Shown here one piece after another: positions 31,074 to 40,919 of a stretch of DNA of 64,000 nt. The notes under the pieces were generated by a model. That model was not told the DNA's origin and ran no database searches. It saw only the letters and a program-made list of their open reading frames with translations. A program made the translations under genes and the position numbers. The stretch's first letter is position 1; each line of letters begins with the position of its first letter. This stretch comes from Oscillospiraceae bacterium (GTDB taxonomy: Bacteria; Bacillota; Clostridia; UMGS1840; HGM11507), in contig SVKJ01000002.1 of assembly GCA_015068525.1 (NCBI GenBank), positions 62,001 to 126,000 on the forward strand. Direction: 5' to 3'.

Positions 31074-33638
31074 TTATTTTATAATGATTATTTCTTTAAC
31101 TATTCCGTCGTATAGTCTTATAAATACTTTTGAAGGATTTTCACTGTCATATCTTTGAAGGTCTGCAGTTGTTACTACTTTAACTCTTCCGTTTTCATAG
31201 TTGTAAACTGTTGCACCGTTTAAAGAGTAGTTGTGACTTACACCGTCGTTTACAGATACATTTATTGAATTTGCAAATTTCTTGGTAACTTTACCGTAGA
31301 TAAGTTCAGTTTTGTCACTTGATTTTGTAAATTCAGTATCTTTCCCTGATATATCAAATACTAAATCAAATTTTTCAATATTGCCTTCAGCGTTAAGTCT
31401 TAATCTTATAACGTCACCTGCTTCAAGAGCCTTATCTCCTTTTACAAGCATGTTGGCGCTGTCAGTTAAGAATGTTTTCATTTCTCCGTTATACGCTGCG
31501 TATAATTTCTGGATTTCGTCACCGTCTTCGTTTCTTGAAGTTGTGATTTTAGAAACAACTGCAAGAGGTGACTCTTCATTTGTTTTACCGTCTGAATTTG
31601 TTACAATTACAACTTTGGCAGTCATATCTTCGGTTACATCAAATACTAAGATGTTGTATTTGCCTTCGTCTTCAAACATATCCTTGCCTCTTACTGCATA
31701 ATCGTCAGGATCTTGTGCTTTTTCGGGAATGTCAAATACGATTGTATCATCTGTTATATTAAACTGTCCTAATTTATTGGAACTTGATTTGAATACAACG
31801 TCATTTCCTTTAAAGTTTAGCATAAAATCGTACTCATCAATTACTAAAGAACCTGAAGATTTATCATTCATAAGTTCAATTTCGGAAATTTTTCCTGAAC
31901 CGTTTAATTTAAAAGTAATAAGTTGTTTTGTTGTTACGTCATTTGATTTAACGTGGTCCATAACGTCTTTTGAATAAGTTCCGTTTTGTCCGTTAAATTT
32001 AATTTTTTCTTCTGCTGTTAAAGTAGAGATTTTTCCGTCAGTTGTTAAAACTTTAAAGTTGGATATTACATCAACTGAGCCTGTTGTACCTGCACTTATT
32101 AAATATGCGTAGTTTTTATCCTGTGATGCCTGTTTTTCTACTGCTGCAATTTTTCCGTAAGCATCAAGATAGAATATACCTTCGTCCTGAAGTTTTAAAG
32201 GTGTTTTAAAGTTTCCTGCAACTGCGTATTCTTTACCGTCAATCATAAATTTATCTTCTGATACTTCGGTAATTTTTCCTGTTACAGAATTTCTTGATAC
32301 TGAAATTCTTATAAGTTTTTTATCTTTTGATATGGTGTATGATAATACATCCCATTCTTTTAAGTCTTTTATATCTACTGTGTTTAATTTATCGTCAACC
32401 ATCGTAAAGTGGTAGTTATCATCAGTCGGGTCAACTGTAAGGGTAGGGTTGCCGTATTTATCTATAATTTTATAACTTGAAAGTATTGTATCTTCAACAA
32501 CTATATTTGAAACTTCGTCAACAAAAATCACATCATATTTCTGGTCCCCTGTTGTTTCAACAAGTTTAACAGTTCCTGAAAGTTTGTTAGTAAGAAGCGA
32601 TAAGTCAACATTCATACCAACACCGTTATAAATCATAGAAAGTTTGTCTGAAAGTTTTACAGTCTGAGGCTTAGAATCTTTATCTTTATCTTCCCAGTAT
32701 TTAAAATCACCGTTTGCAACGCTGTCAATGTTTTCACCGTCAACTGTTACAGTTTTGTTTCTTCCTTTATCTTCTCTTGCAAGAATAATTGTTTTAGAGT
32801 TGTCATCTTCAATTTTTGCGTAGTAATCTACATAGTAACCAAGTAAAGTGTCGGCATTTGAAGTGCCTATATCAAATCTTTCGTTACCTATTACAACCTG
32901 GTCTTTTTCAAGGCCTGAATCTGAATTAAGAGTTGAAAAACCGTTTGCAGTAATTTGTCCTTCGCCTTTTTCAACGTTAAGTTTGTCTTTTAAAATTGTT
33001 TTGTCAACTATTTCGTAACTTACATTTGAACCAAAGCCTGTTTGTTCCATCATTTCAATTGTTAAAGCATTGTTTGCAAGGTTTGCAACAATACCTCTTG
33101 CAACAGGATTTTCGTACGAAGAGTTTGCGTTTTTGGTAAGTCCTGATTCAACTGCAACTGCTAAGAACCCTGACGGATATCCGCCTTTTGCATTTGCTGC
33201 AGGCTCACGGCCTAACGCTCTTACTAAAATTGTAACTGCTTCCTGATATGTGATTTTGCTTTCAGGGTCAAAGTTTCCGTCATCACGTCCGATAACCAGT
33301 TTCTGACTTGAAGCGGTATTTATATAACCATTTGCCCAGTGGTCTTTGGATACGTCCGGATATTTTGAAAACCCAGCCGATGCGCTTGCAACATCATTAA
33401 GTCCCATAAGCGATACAGCAACTCTTGCGAATTCTGCTCTTGTGATACTGTCATTTGGTCTGAAGTTTCCGCTTCCTGCGTCACCGACCATAATTTCCAA
33501 AGCGCCAAGAACCTGTGCGCTTTCCTCATATGCTGTTCCTTTAACATCTTCTGAAACGTTAAATGCGTTTGCAGGCATAACCGAAAACGCCATTAATACC
33601 ATAAGCATTAAAGAAACTATTCTTTTAATTTTTCTCAT
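31074..33638 (-). CDS. SLH-domain cell-surface protein
   Basis: 854-residue exported protein. Signal peptide MRKIKRIVSLMLMVLMAFSV ends at a PANAF site. SLH repeats occupy about residues 35-200 (QVLGALEIMVGDAGSGNFRP, FSKYPDVSKDHWANGYINTA, IGRDDGNFDPESKITYQEA), which bind secondary wall polymer. The remaining ~650 residues are beta-rich and repetitive in style, with many KxxxVSxxxxxIDGKEY-like segments; no enzyme is recognised. It could be a major S-layer protein. It is divergent from rny across 311 bp, with AAGGAGG before the ATG. Its last codons coincide with the sequence shared with the yycI end. Confidence 0.88.
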   Translation of the reverse strand: MRKIKRIVSLMLMVLMAFSVMPANAFNVSEDVKGTAYEESAQVLGALEIMVGDAGSGNFRPNDSITRAEFARVAVSLMGLNDVASASAGFSKYPDVSKDHWANGYINTASSQKLVIGRDDGNFDPESKITYQEAVTILVRALGREPAANAKGGYPSGFLAVAVESGLTKNANSSYENPVARGIVANLANNALTIEMMEQTGFGSNVSYEIVDKTILKDKLNVEKGEGQITANGFSTLNSDSGLEKDQVVIGNERFDIGTSNADTLLGYYVDYYAKIEDDNSKTIILAREDKGRNKTVTVDGENIDSVANGDFKYWEDKDKDSKPQTVKLSDKLSMIYNGVGMNVDLSLLTNKLSGTVKLVETTGDQKYDVIFVDEVSNIVVEDTILSSYKIIDKYGNPTLTVDPTDDNYHFTMVDDKLNTVDIKDLKEWDVLSYTISKDKKLIRISVSRNSVTGKITEVSEDKFMIDGKEYAVAGNFKTPLKLQDEGIFYLDAYGKIAAVEKQASQDKNYAYLISAGTTGSVDVISNFKVLTTDGKISTLTAEEKIKFNGQNGTYSKDVMDHVKSNDVTTKQLITFKLNGSGKISEIELMNDKSSGSLVIDEYDFMLNFKGNDVVFKSSSNKLGQFNITDDTIVFDIPEKAQDPDDYAVRGKDMFEDEGKYNILVFDVTEDMTAKVVIVTNSDGKTNEESPLAVVSKITTSRNEDGDEIQKLYAAYNGEMKTFLTDSANMLVKGDKALEAGDVIRLRLNAEGNIEKFDLVFDISGKDTEFTKSSDKTELIYGKVTKKFANSINVSVNDGVSHNYSLNGATVYNYENGRVKVVTTADLQRYDSENPSKVFIRLYDGIVKEIIIIK

Positions 33639-33796
33639 ATAAGAAATCCTCCTTGTTTTTTTATGAATATTTTTTGCAAAACCACGTTTGCATATTTTTT
33701 TAGATTTATATTTTTAAAATTAGTTGCATCCAATTTTTTCATATAGAAAATATCCCGCATTTTAAAAATAATTATTGTATTATATTGAAATATTCC

Positions 33797-33825
33797 TTGA
33801 CAGTTTTATAAAAAAATATTAGAAT
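33797..33825 (+). promoter_or_regulatory. Promoter of rny
   Basis: -35 TTGACA (33797-33802), 17 bp, -10 TAGAAT (33820-33825). The ~115-nt leader holds a hairpin (GGTGTTTTTATAC with GTATAAATACC, about 33859-33890). Confidence 0.75.
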
Positions 33826-33949
33826 AGATATAGTAGGTTAATTATATTATGGGATAGTGGTGTTTTTATACAGTATAGCGTATAAATACCATACTTCCTT
33901 TATTGATATTTTTCTTATTTAAAATAATACAGGGGGGGTGCTTTATTTA

Positions 33950-35506
33950 ATGATAAGCATTGGACTTGCTGTCGGAATTTGCGCCGGTGCATTTTTAGTT
34001 GCTGCTATCGTTGCTTTCCCATTGGGCATTTCATATAGAAAAAAAATTGCTGAAAGTTCTATAAAAAGTGCAGAAGAAGAAGCAAAAAGAATAGTTAATG
34101 ACTCTTATAAAACCGTTGAAAATATGAAGAAAGAAAAACTTCTTGAAGTTAAAGACGAGATACATAAGAGCAGAGCAGAACTTGATAAAGAAATCAAGGA
34201 AAGGCGCAGTGAAATTCAGAAGCAGGAAAAAAGAATTTTACAAAAAGAAGAAAATCTCGATAAAAAAATTGAAAATTTAGAACAAAGAGAAGAAAATTTA
34301 AAAGACAAAACAATTAAGTTAGAAGAAAAAGAAGAATATGTTGCTGAAATTCAGAGAAGACAATTGGAACTTCTTGAAAAAATTTCAGGGCTTACAGCCG
34401 AAGAAGCAAAAAGTTACCTACTAAAAAATATTGAAGATAAAGTCAGAGTTGCTGCTGCGGTAAGAATTAAGGAAATTGAGGACGAAACCAAAGAGATTGC
34501 TGACGAAAAGGCAAGAAGTATTATTACATCTGCCATTCAAAGATGTGCTGCAGACCATGTCGCAGAGGTTACAGTTTCAACCGTTACACTTCCAAGTGAT
34601 GAAATGAAAGGAAGAATTATCGGAAGAGAAGGAAGAAATATAAGAACTTTAGAAACAGCCACAGGGGTTGACGTTATTATTGACGATACTCCCGAAGCAG
34701 TTATTCTTTCATCTTTTGACCCTGTAAGACGTGAAGTTGCAAGACTTTCACTTGAAAAACTTATTTCTGACGGGCGTATTCACCCGGCAAGAATTGAAGA
34801 AATGGTTGAAAAAGCGCAAAAAGAAGTTGAAACAGCCATTAAAAAAGCAGGAGAATCTGCTACATTTGAAGTTGGTGTTCACGGACTTCATCCTGAACTT
34901 GTTAAACTTCTCGGAAGACTTAAGTACAGAACAAGTTACGGTCAGAACGTTTTAAAACATTCTATAGAAGTTGCTCATATTTCAGGAATTATTGCTGCCG
35001 AACTTGGAGTTGACGTTGTCCTTGCTAAAAGAGCCGGACTTCTTCATGATATCGGAAAAGCAGTTACTCACGAAGTTGAAGGCTCCCATGTTAATAACGG
35101 TGCTGATATTGCTAAAAAATATAATGAAGATCAGGTTGTTTTAAACTCAATTTTATCCCATCATGGTGATGTTGAACCCGAAACAACTATTGCATGTATC
35201 GTTCAGGCTGCAGACGCTATTTCAGCAGCAAGACCTGGTGCAAGACGTGAAAACATTGAAACTTATGTTAAACGTCTTGAAAAACTTGAAGAAATTTCAT
35301 CTTCATTTAAAGGCGTTGAAAAAACATTTGCAATCCAGGCAGGCAGAGAAATCAGAATTATGGTTAAACCTGAAGATATTAACGACCAGACTATGATTGT
35401 TGTTGCAAGAGAAATTGCAGAAAAAATCGAAAGCGAACTTGAATATCCGGGCCAGATTAAAGTTAATGTGGTAAGAGAAACAAGAGCGGTTGAATACGCG
35501 AAATAA
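33950..35506 (+). CDS. rny: Ribonuclease Y
   Basis: Membrane-anchored endoribonuclease that starts mRNA decay in Firmicutes. It is 518 residues from the ATG at 33950, with AGGGGGG about 11 nt upstream; a GTG at 33938 is too close to that site. An N-terminal membrane helix (ICAGAFLVAAIVAFPLGI) is followed by a long coiled coil (about residues 30-150, rich in K/E/Q). Then come a KH domain (KGRIIGREGRNIRTLE) and an HD domain (LKHSIEVAHISGIIA, AGLLHDIGKAV, ILSHHGD). All signature residues are present. It stands alone with its own promoter and terminator. Confidence 0.96.
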   Translation: MISIGLAVGICAGAFLVAAIVAFPLGISYRKKIAESSIKSAEEEAKRIVNDSYKTVENMKKEKLLEVKDEIHKSRAELDKEIKERRSEIQKQEKRILQKEENLDKKIENLEQREENLKDKTIKLEEKEEYVAEIQRRQLELLEKISGLTAEEAKSYLLKNIEDKVRVAAAVRIKEIEDETKEIADEKARSIITSAIQRCAADHVAEVTVSTVTLPSDEMKGRIIGREGRNIRTLETATGVDVIIDDTPEAVILSSFDPVRREVARLSLEKLISDGRIHPARIEEMVEKAQKEVETAIKKAGESATFEVGVHGLHPELVKLLGRLKYRTSYGQNVLKHSIEVAHISGIIAAELGVDVVLAKRAGLLHDIGKAVTHEVEGSHVNNGADIAKKYNEDQVVLNSILSHHGDVEPETTIACIVQAADAISAARPGARRENIETYVKRLEKLEEISSSFKGVEKTFAIQAGREIRIMVKPEDINDQTMIVVAREIAEKIESELEYPGQIKVNVVRETRAVEYAK

Positions 35507-35655
35507 AAATGCAGAATGCAAAGTGCAAAATGCAAAATGAATGAAGGCAAAACCATGCCATACGGCGGTTTTGCCCTCTTTTTTTATATTATATTTATTA
35601 TAGTGAATGAATTATTCATTTCACATTTAATTTTGCATTTTGCATTTCTAATTTA
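35507..35655. repeat. Modular repeat element with AATGCAAAATGCAAAATG ends
   Basis: Left end AATGCAGAATGCAAAGTGCA... at 35507-35540 and right end ATTTTGCATTTTGCATTTCT at 35631-35650 are inverted repeats. In between are a CAUACG-loop hairpin (35546-35575, followed by CTCTTTTTTT) and GAATGAATTATTCATTTC. The hairpin probably also terminates rny. Confidence 0.7.
35546..35585 (+). terminator. Terminator after rny (CAUACG loop type)
   Basis: GGCAAAACC and GGTTTTGCC arms, inner GCC-AUAC-GGC, then a T-run; it lies inside the repeat element. Confidence 0.8.
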
Positions 35656-36300
35656 TTATTTACTCTGCCCTTCCCAGTCTTTTAAGAATTTTTCAATTCC
35701 TATATCGGTAAGAGGATGTTTTATAAGTTGCATAATAATTTTATAAGGTACGGTTGCAATATCCGCTCCAAGTTTTGCCGATTCGGTAACATGAAGAGGG
35801 TTTCTTATACTTGCCGCAATTATTTCAGTTTTAATATTTGAAATAGAGAAAATATCGGATATATCCGAAATAAGAGAAAGACCATCGCAGTCAATATCGT
35901 CAAGCCTTCCTAAAAACGGGCTTACATAGGTTGCCCCTGCCCTTGCGGCAAGAAGTGCCTGACCTGCTGAAAATATCAGAGTAACATTAGTTTTAATACC
36001 CATTTCGGATAACTTTTTAACTGCTTTTAACCCTTCGGCACACATTGGTATTTTAATAACAATGTTTTTACTGATTTTAGATAAAGGAATTGCTTCCTCA
36101 ACCATTTTATCCGCAGTAAGACTGATTACTTCTGCTGAAATTGGTCCGTCAACAATCGAGGTTATCTCGTCAATAACACTTTTAAAGTCTTTCCCCTCTT
36201 TTGCGATTAAAGACGGATTAGTGGTAACTCCTGAAATTACACCAAGTTCATTTGCCATTCTGATTTCTTCGGTATTTGCAGTGTCGATAAAGAGTTTCAT
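35656..36300 (-). CDS. Transaldolase / fructose-6-phosphate aldolase family
   Basis: 214 residues, the short TalC/FSA subfamily. It starts MKLFIDTANTEEIRMANELG and GVTTNPSLIAKEG. The Schiff-base lysine is in NIVIKIPMCAEGLKAVKKL; this motif usually reads KIPMT, so a Thr-to-Cys change is present. Next come TNVTLIFSAGQALLAARAG and SPFLGRLDDID, the standard late motifs. It acts in the non-oxidative pentose phosphate route or as an aldolase; sequence alone does not separate the two. It lies 46 nt downstream of the MATE gene on the same strand and may be co-transcribed. Confidence 0.92.
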   Translation of the reverse strand: MKLFIDTANTEEIRMANELGVISGVTTNPSLIAKEGKDFKSVIDEITSIVDGPISAEVISLTADKMVEEAIPLSKISKNIVIKIPMCAEGLKAVKKLSEMGIKTNVTLIFSAGQALLAARAGATYVSPFLGRLDDIDCDGLSLISDISDIFSISNIKTEIIAASIRNPLHVTESAKLGADIATVPYKIIMQLIKHPLTDIGIEKFLKDWEGQSK

Positions 36301-36346
36301 AATTTTTACCCCTTTTTCTTTATACTACCACATAATTTTAAGAATT

Positions 36347-37711
36347 TCAAGAAAATGTTTTCGACAAGCGTTTTATTATCACAATATAACATATTATAAG
36401 TACTATTGCCACCAGACACCAACTTATCGGATATACGATAAGGATAGACTTATATGTTTTTAACATTTTAAAAACAGTAGTGAGCCATAAAATCCTGAAA
36501 GCACATACACCGACAACCGATGTGATGGTAGGAATAACAGAATAACCCATACCTCTTAAAGCGTAAGTTGCCGTATCCATTATAAATGCGGTAAGAAATA
36601 TAATGTACATAAAGGAAAGCCTTTCTTTTGTTACTGAAGCAACCAGGTGTTCGTCAGTAAAAAGTGACACAACTGTATCCATACCAAGATACATTAAAAG
36701 ATTAAAAATACCGATTACAAGGATGCCTAAAAGCACACATTCCCTATACGATTTACGGCATCTTTTTATATTTTTTGCTCCAAAATTCTGACTTACAAAA
36801 GAGACTGTTGCCTGAGAAAATCCGCCCATAATAGAATAACTATATGATTCTATTGTCGAAGCAGCAGCGTTTCCCGCAACAACTGTTGCCCCCAGTGAAT
36901 TTACGGAAGACTGAACCACCATATTGGAAATAGGAAACAGGCAGGACTGAATACTCATAGGAAGACCTATTTTAAATATTTTTGACAAGATAAATTTATC
37001 AATGGAGATTTCTTTCAAACTGATACCTAAAGGCCCTTTATCCTTAACTAAAACCATAAGTATTAAAGTACAACTTATCAGGTTTGCGACAGATGTTGCA
37101 ATAGCAACCCCTGCAACACTTAATTTAAATACTGCAACAAAAACGAGGTTAAGTATAATATTAACTATTCCGCCTGCAACAAGGCAGAAAAAAGGTTTTG
37201 TAGTCTCTCCTCTGCTTCTTAGAATTGCTGCTGCAAAGTTATATATCATTAAAAACGGAATACCTATAAAATAAATTCTAAGATATAAGATAGATAAATT
37301 TATAATTTCGTAAGGTGTTGATATAAGTTTTAATAAAAACGGAGAAAAAATAACTCCTAAAATCATAACACAAACCCCTGAAATCACGGCTATTCCAAGA
37401 CTTGTGCAAATTGCTTTTTTGGCAAGTTTTATCTTAGAGCCTCCTAAAAGCTGAGCAATTACAACATTTGAACCTGCAGAAAATCCCATAAACATATTAA
37501 CTAAAAAGTTTATTATGGCATTATTGCTCCCTACAGCAGCAAGTTCATTCTGCCCTTCAAATCTTCCTATAACAGCCATATCCATCGAGTGAAACAACTG
37601 CTGCATAAGAGTTGTCAGTGCAAGCGGAATTGCAAATAGCAGAATCTTATTCCATAGCGGTCCGCTTGTCATATCCATATCCTTACTTTTTCTGACGGCT
37701 GTATCGCTCAT
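36347..37711 (-). CDS. MATE-family efflux transporter
   Basis: 454 residues with about twelve hydrophobic segments in two similar halves. The opening GPLWNKILLFAIPLALTTLM with MDMAVIGRFEGQNELAAVGS and NMFMGFSAGSNVVIAQLLG is typical of the MATE branch common in Clostridia. The second half shows the matching SSVNSLGATVVAGNAAAS. It uses a sodium or proton gradient to export cationic drugs or metabolites; the substrate is unknown. It has no adjacent regulator. Confidence 0.93.
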   Translation of the reverse strand: MSDTAVRKSKDMDMTSGPLWNKILLFAIPLALTTLMQQLFHSMDMAVIGRFEGQNELAAVGSNNAIINFLVNMFMGFSAGSNVVIAQLLGGSKIKLAKKAICTSLGIAVISGVCVMILGVIFSPFLLKLISTPYEIINLSILYLRIYFIGIPFLMIYNFAAAILRSRGETTKPFFCLVAGGIVNIILNLVFVAVFKLSVAGVAIATSVANLISCTLILMVLVKDKGPLGISLKEISIDKFILSKIFKIGLPMSIQSCLFPISNMVVQSSVNSLGATVVAGNAAASTIESYSYSIMGGFSQATVSFVSQNFGAKNIKRCRKSYRECVLLGILVIGIFNLLMYLGMDTVVSLFTDEHLVASVTKERLSFMYIIFLTAFIMDTATYALRGMGYSVIPTITSVVGVCAFRILWLTTVFKMLKTYKSILIVYPISWCLVAIVLIICYIVIIKRLSKTFS

Positions 37712-37875
37712 TTTAACATCTCCAAAAAATTTCTATCTATTTTAATTTTACCTTTTTTTAACCTAAAGTCAATAGATATGCACATTTTAATTTACTTTTT
37801 TTACTTTTTATGATATACTGAGTTTAATTTGATAAAATCAATTAATTATATAAAAAAGAAAGGCAGAACTAAAAA

Positions 37876-39153
37876 ATGAAATTTAAAAATTTTATTGCCG
37901 CAGTGTGTGCTTTTTCATTGCTTTTGGCACCTTCGGTATCTTTTGCTAAAAGCATTGAATTAACTTTAGAAAGTAATGATATTTACGTAAATGATGGAAC
38001 TATTGAAAAGAAAACGGTTGAAGTTGCGCCATTTACCGAAAACGGAAGAACACTTGTTCCCGTAAGAATAGTTTCTGAAAATTTAGGGCTAAATGTCGGT
38101 TGGGACAATTTAACAAAAACTGTTACCATATCCGGAGATGCTCTTAATATTAAACTTGTTATAGGAAGCAATATTGCGTATGTCAACAATGAAGAGGTTT
38201 CTTTAGATGTTCCTGCAATAGAAAAGGACGGAAGAACCTTAGTTCCCGTAAGATTTATATCTGAAACACTTGGCAAAAAAGTAAAATGGATTGCTTCAAG
38301 CAATCAGATTTTAATTACCGATGAAAAGCCGCTTTTAAAAGCAGGAAGTAGTGAATACACATTAGAGCATTACATAGGTATGATGGCTCTTTACGGATAT
38401 AATGTAGAGTACATAACTCTTATGCTTACTGAAATCGGGAAAATAAAAGAAGAAGCAGTAAAAAACGGTTATGTGTTTAAAAATAACGATACTGTGAAAC
38501 AGACATATCAGGAACTTATCTCCATAAAAGACGAAGTGTATGCAATTTCGCTTATTGCTCCTTTGATAGAACTTATTGAAGATTCTGTTATGGCAAGTGA
38601 ATATTTAGATACTTTTACTATGGTTGATATACCCAAAGAAGAGATTACAAAAGAATATACTTCTTCCTATATATGTGCAAAACATATTCTTATTCCGACT
38701 ACAGATTCTAAAACAGGCGAAGAATTTTTAACATCTAAAAAAAATACAGCAAAAAAAGTTGCTGATACCGTAATTGCAAAAATAAAATCAGGGGAAGATT
38801 TTGATACTCTTATTGAAAAATACAACGAAGATCCCGGTGTCAGTTACAATCCTTTGGGATATGTATTCACAAAAGGCGAAATGGTTAAAGAATTTGAAGA
38901 AACAGCCTTTTCTCTTAAAGAGGGAGAAATAAGCGGTATTGTTGAAACCCCATACGGATACCATATTATAAAAAGGGAAAAACTTCCTGAAATTTCAGAA
39001 GATGTATATACACAAATTGAAAACAGTCTGATTTATAATAAAGGCATGGAAAAATATGAAGAATGCCTTAAAAATAACAGTTCGGAGCAGTATGTAACCG
39101 ATACTGAAATTAATAATATGATTAACAGTATGTTGAGCGAAGAGCAGATGTAA
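37876..39153 (+). CDS. PrsA/PpiC-like foldase with copper-amine-oxidase-N domain
   Basis: 425-residue exported protein. Signal peptide FIAAVCAFSLLLAPSVSFA is followed by a copper-amine-oxidase N-like domain with two copies of the GRTLVPVR motif (about residues 55 and 117). A helical segment precedes a parvulin PpiC domain (about 270-380: AKHILIPTTDSKTG, DPGVSYNPLGYVFTKGEM, ETPYGYHIIKREK). It is probably a peptidyl-prolyl isomerase assisting folding outside the membrane; no lipobox is seen, so the amine-oxidase-N domain may serve as wall anchor. This domain mix is characteristic of Clostridia. Confidence 0.9.
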   Translation: MKFKNFIAAVCAFSLLLAPSVSFAKSIELTLESNDIYVNDGTIEKKTVEVAPFTENGRTLVPVRIVSENLGLNVGWDNLTKTVTISGDALNIKLVIGSNIAYVNNEEVSLDVPAIEKDGRTLVPVRFISETLGKKVKWIASSNQILITDEKPLLKAGSSEYTLEHYIGMMALYGYNVEYITLMLTEIGKIKEEAVKNGYVFKNNDTVKQTYQELISIKDEVYAISLIAPLIELIEDSVMASEYLDTFTMVDIPKEEITKEYTSSYICAKHILIPTTDSKTGEEFLTSKKNTAKKVADTVIAKIKSGEDFDTLIEKYNEDPGVSYNPLGYVFTKGEMVKEFEETAFSLKEGEISGIVETPYGYHIIKREKLPEISEDVYTQIENSLIYNKGMEKYEECLKNNSSEQYVTDTEINNMINSMLSEEQM

Positions 39154-39244
39154 GTGCAAAATTCAAAATGCAAAAGGCAAAATTTCCTTTATATGTCATT
39201 CTGAGCGTAGCGAAGAATCTTTTTAAAATTCGAAATGCGAAATT

Positions 39245-39271
39245 GTAGGGAACGACCTGAGTGTCGTTCCG
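39245..39271. repeat. GGAACGAC palindrome, copy 5
   Basis: GTAGGGAACGACCTGAGTGT then CGTTCCG; the arms are identical to other copies and the loop differs. Confidence 0.8.
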
Positions 39272-39404
39272 CTAATGAATGAAGAATAATGAATAATGAA
39301 TAATTGTGGTAAAAATTCCTTACGGAATTTTTGGAATTAATGGGAAATCTTCGATTTCATCGGAATGGATAAATCCATTCTCTGCTATAGTTCATATATG
39401 TAAA

Positions 39405-39438
39405 AAAGAGGGCAAAACGCCGTATGGCATGTTTTGCC
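39405..39438 (-). terminator. Terminator of the CofE-like gene (CAUACG loop type)
   Basis: Minus strand GGCAAAAC / GTTTTGCC arms with inner GCC-AUAC-GGC and a following TTTTTTA run. Confidence 0.75.
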
Positions 39439-39490
39439 TTCCTTCATTCCTAACTCCTAATTTCTAATTCCTCATTAAACGAAGTTTATA

Positions 39491-40699
39491 TCAGTTTGTA
39501 TAATTATCAAAATATCCCTGAACTAAAACAACAGGAGTACCTTTATCGCCTGAGCCTGAAGTCAAGTCACAAAGAGAGCCGATTAAGTCGGTAAGCTGAC
39601 GGGGAGTTGTTCCCTGAGATGCCATATTTCCGACAAGGTCGTTATCTTTTTTACGGATACTTTCAGAAATTGCTTTTTTAAGTTCTTCCCCTGATAAATC
39701 TTTAAAGTCATTATCTGCAAGATATTTAAGTTTAAGTTCATTAGGTGTACCGATAAGCCCGTCTGTAAACGCTGGAGAAACAACAGGGTCTGCAAGTTCC
39801 CAAATTTTTCCCTGAGGGTCTTTGAATGCACCGTCACCATAAACCATAACTTCAACATGTTTGCCTGTTTTATCTGAAATTATCTTCTGGATATCTAAAA
39901 CTAAATCTTTACATTCTTTAGGGAATAATTTAATCTTGTCCTCAGTTGATTTGTTTGAACCTAAAAGACCGTATTTTTCATTATATCCGCTTCCGTCAAC
40001 AGGAGCATTTAAGATATCGTCAAGTCCGCATACAACTTTTGCACCATTTTCTTTTAATATTCTCTTTGTACGTTTTCTTGTATGAATATCACAATTTAAA
40101 ATACAATCTGTATAATTTAAAATTGTTTTTGCTTGATTTGCAAAAATAATTTCTGCCTCTGCGCCTTCTTCTTCAATTATTCCTTTATAATAAGCAACAT
40201 AGTCCATACCGGTAAATTCATGCTTGTTTTCGCCGAATAATTCTCTGTATTTTTCTAAAGATAAAACATCAGAATAAGGATTTATACCTGCATCATCAAC
40301 TTTATCAAGACTTACAAGCTGATTTCCTACTTCGTCTGACGGATAACTTAACATTAATACTACTTTTTTAGCACCTCTTGCAATACCTCTTAGGCAAATT
40401 GCAAAACGGTTTCTTGAAAGTATAGGGAAAATAACTCCCACAGTTTCTCCACCCAGTTTGTTTTTAACATCTTTTGCAATGTGGTCAATAGTTGCATAAT
40501 TGCCCTGAGAACGTGCAACTATAGATTCGGTAACGGAGATAACATCTCTGTCATTAATGGAAAAGCCTTCATATTCTGCAGCTTCCAAAACACTTGTTGC
40601 AACAATTTCTGCCAGATTGTCGCCCTCTCTTATTATAGGGCATCTGATACCTCTTGATACTGTTCCAACTCTTCTTTCGAATGATTTCACTTTAATCAC
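39491..40699 (-). CDS. Coenzyme F420-0:L-glutamate ligase-like protein
   Basis: 402 residues of the CofE-like family: RGIRCPIIREGDNLAEIVATS, DRDVISVTESIVARSQGNY, GVIFPILSRNRFAICLRGIARGA, then MVYGDGAFKDPQGKIWELADPV and SGSGDKGTPVVLVQGYFDNY. In methanogens and actinobacteria CofE adds glutamate to F420. Many Firmicutes without F420 carry this larger ~400-residue form, so the true substrate here is unknown. It starts with GTG at 40697-40699; another GTG at 40688-40690 is possible. It stands between two terminator-bearing repeat blocks and is probably monocistronic. Confidence 0.82.
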   Translation of the reverse strand: MIKVKSFERRVGTVSRGIRCPIIREGDNLAEIVATSVLEAAEYEGFSINDRDVISVTESIVARSQGNYATIDHIAKDVKNKLGGETVGVIFPILSRNRFAICLRGIARGAKKVVLMLSYPSDEVGNQLVSLDKVDDAGINPYSDVLSLEKYRELFGENKHEFTGMDYVAYYKGIIEEEGAEAEIIFANQAKTILNYTDCILNCDIHTRKRTKRILKENGAKVVCGLDDILNAPVDGSGYNEKYGLLGSNKSTEDKIKLFPKECKDLVLDIQKIISDKTGKHVEVMVYGDGAFKDPQGKIWELADPVVSPAFTDGLIGTPNELKLKYLADNDFKDLSGEELKKAISESIRKKDNDLVGNMASQGTTPRQLTDLIGSLCDLTSGSGDKGTPVVLVQGYFDNYTN

Positions 40700-40816
40700 T
40701 TCTCTCTTATATAAATTTGAATTATTATACTAAAATGATTTATCTTTCTTTTAACTAAAATATTATATCACTATTTTTATATAATTTCAATAAAAAAATG
40801 CTATTTTAAATAAAAA

Positions 40817-40842
40817 AAGGCGAAATAGCATTATTTCGCCTT
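40817..40842 (-). terminator. Terminator of trpB
   Basis: AAGGCGAAAT and ATTTCGCCTT arms around 6 nt; on the minus strand a TTTTTTTATTT run follows. Confidence 0.85.
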
Positions 40843-40865
40843 CATTCATTCCTGATTGGATTAAG

Positions 40866-40892
40866 AGATTCTTCGGCAAGCCTCAGAATGAC
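40866..40892. repeat. GTCATTCTGAG-type repeat, inverted copy
   Basis: AGATTCTTCGGCAAGCCTCA then GAATGAC is the reverse complement type of the element at 39195-39220 (GTCATTCTGAGCGTAGCGAA...). Both contain the GAGCG...CGAAGAATCT foldback. Confidence 0.6.
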
Positions 40893-40919
40893 AAAATACA
40901 GTCGTTTTGCATTTTGCCT

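Larger units (their letters stand above)
39154..39490. repeat. Composite repeat block between the foldase and CofE-like genes
   Basis: Gene-free 337 bp. In order: AATGCAAAAGGCAAAA-type end; GTCATTCTGAGCGTAGCGAA at 39195-39214; GGAACGAC palindrome at 39245-39271; GAATAATGAATAATGAATAA; core GGTAAAAATTCC...GGAATTTTTGGAATT; GGGAAATCTTCGATTTC; a CAUACG-loop hairpin; and TTCCTAACTCCTAATTTCTA ending in TTCCTCATTAA. Almost every dispersed repeat type of the window is nested here. Confidence 0.75.

Noticed and set aside
39491..40699. F420 biosynthesis
   Set aside because: Only the CofE-like gene is present and similar genes are common in Firmicutes that lack F420; no cofC, cofD, cofG or cofH is seen.
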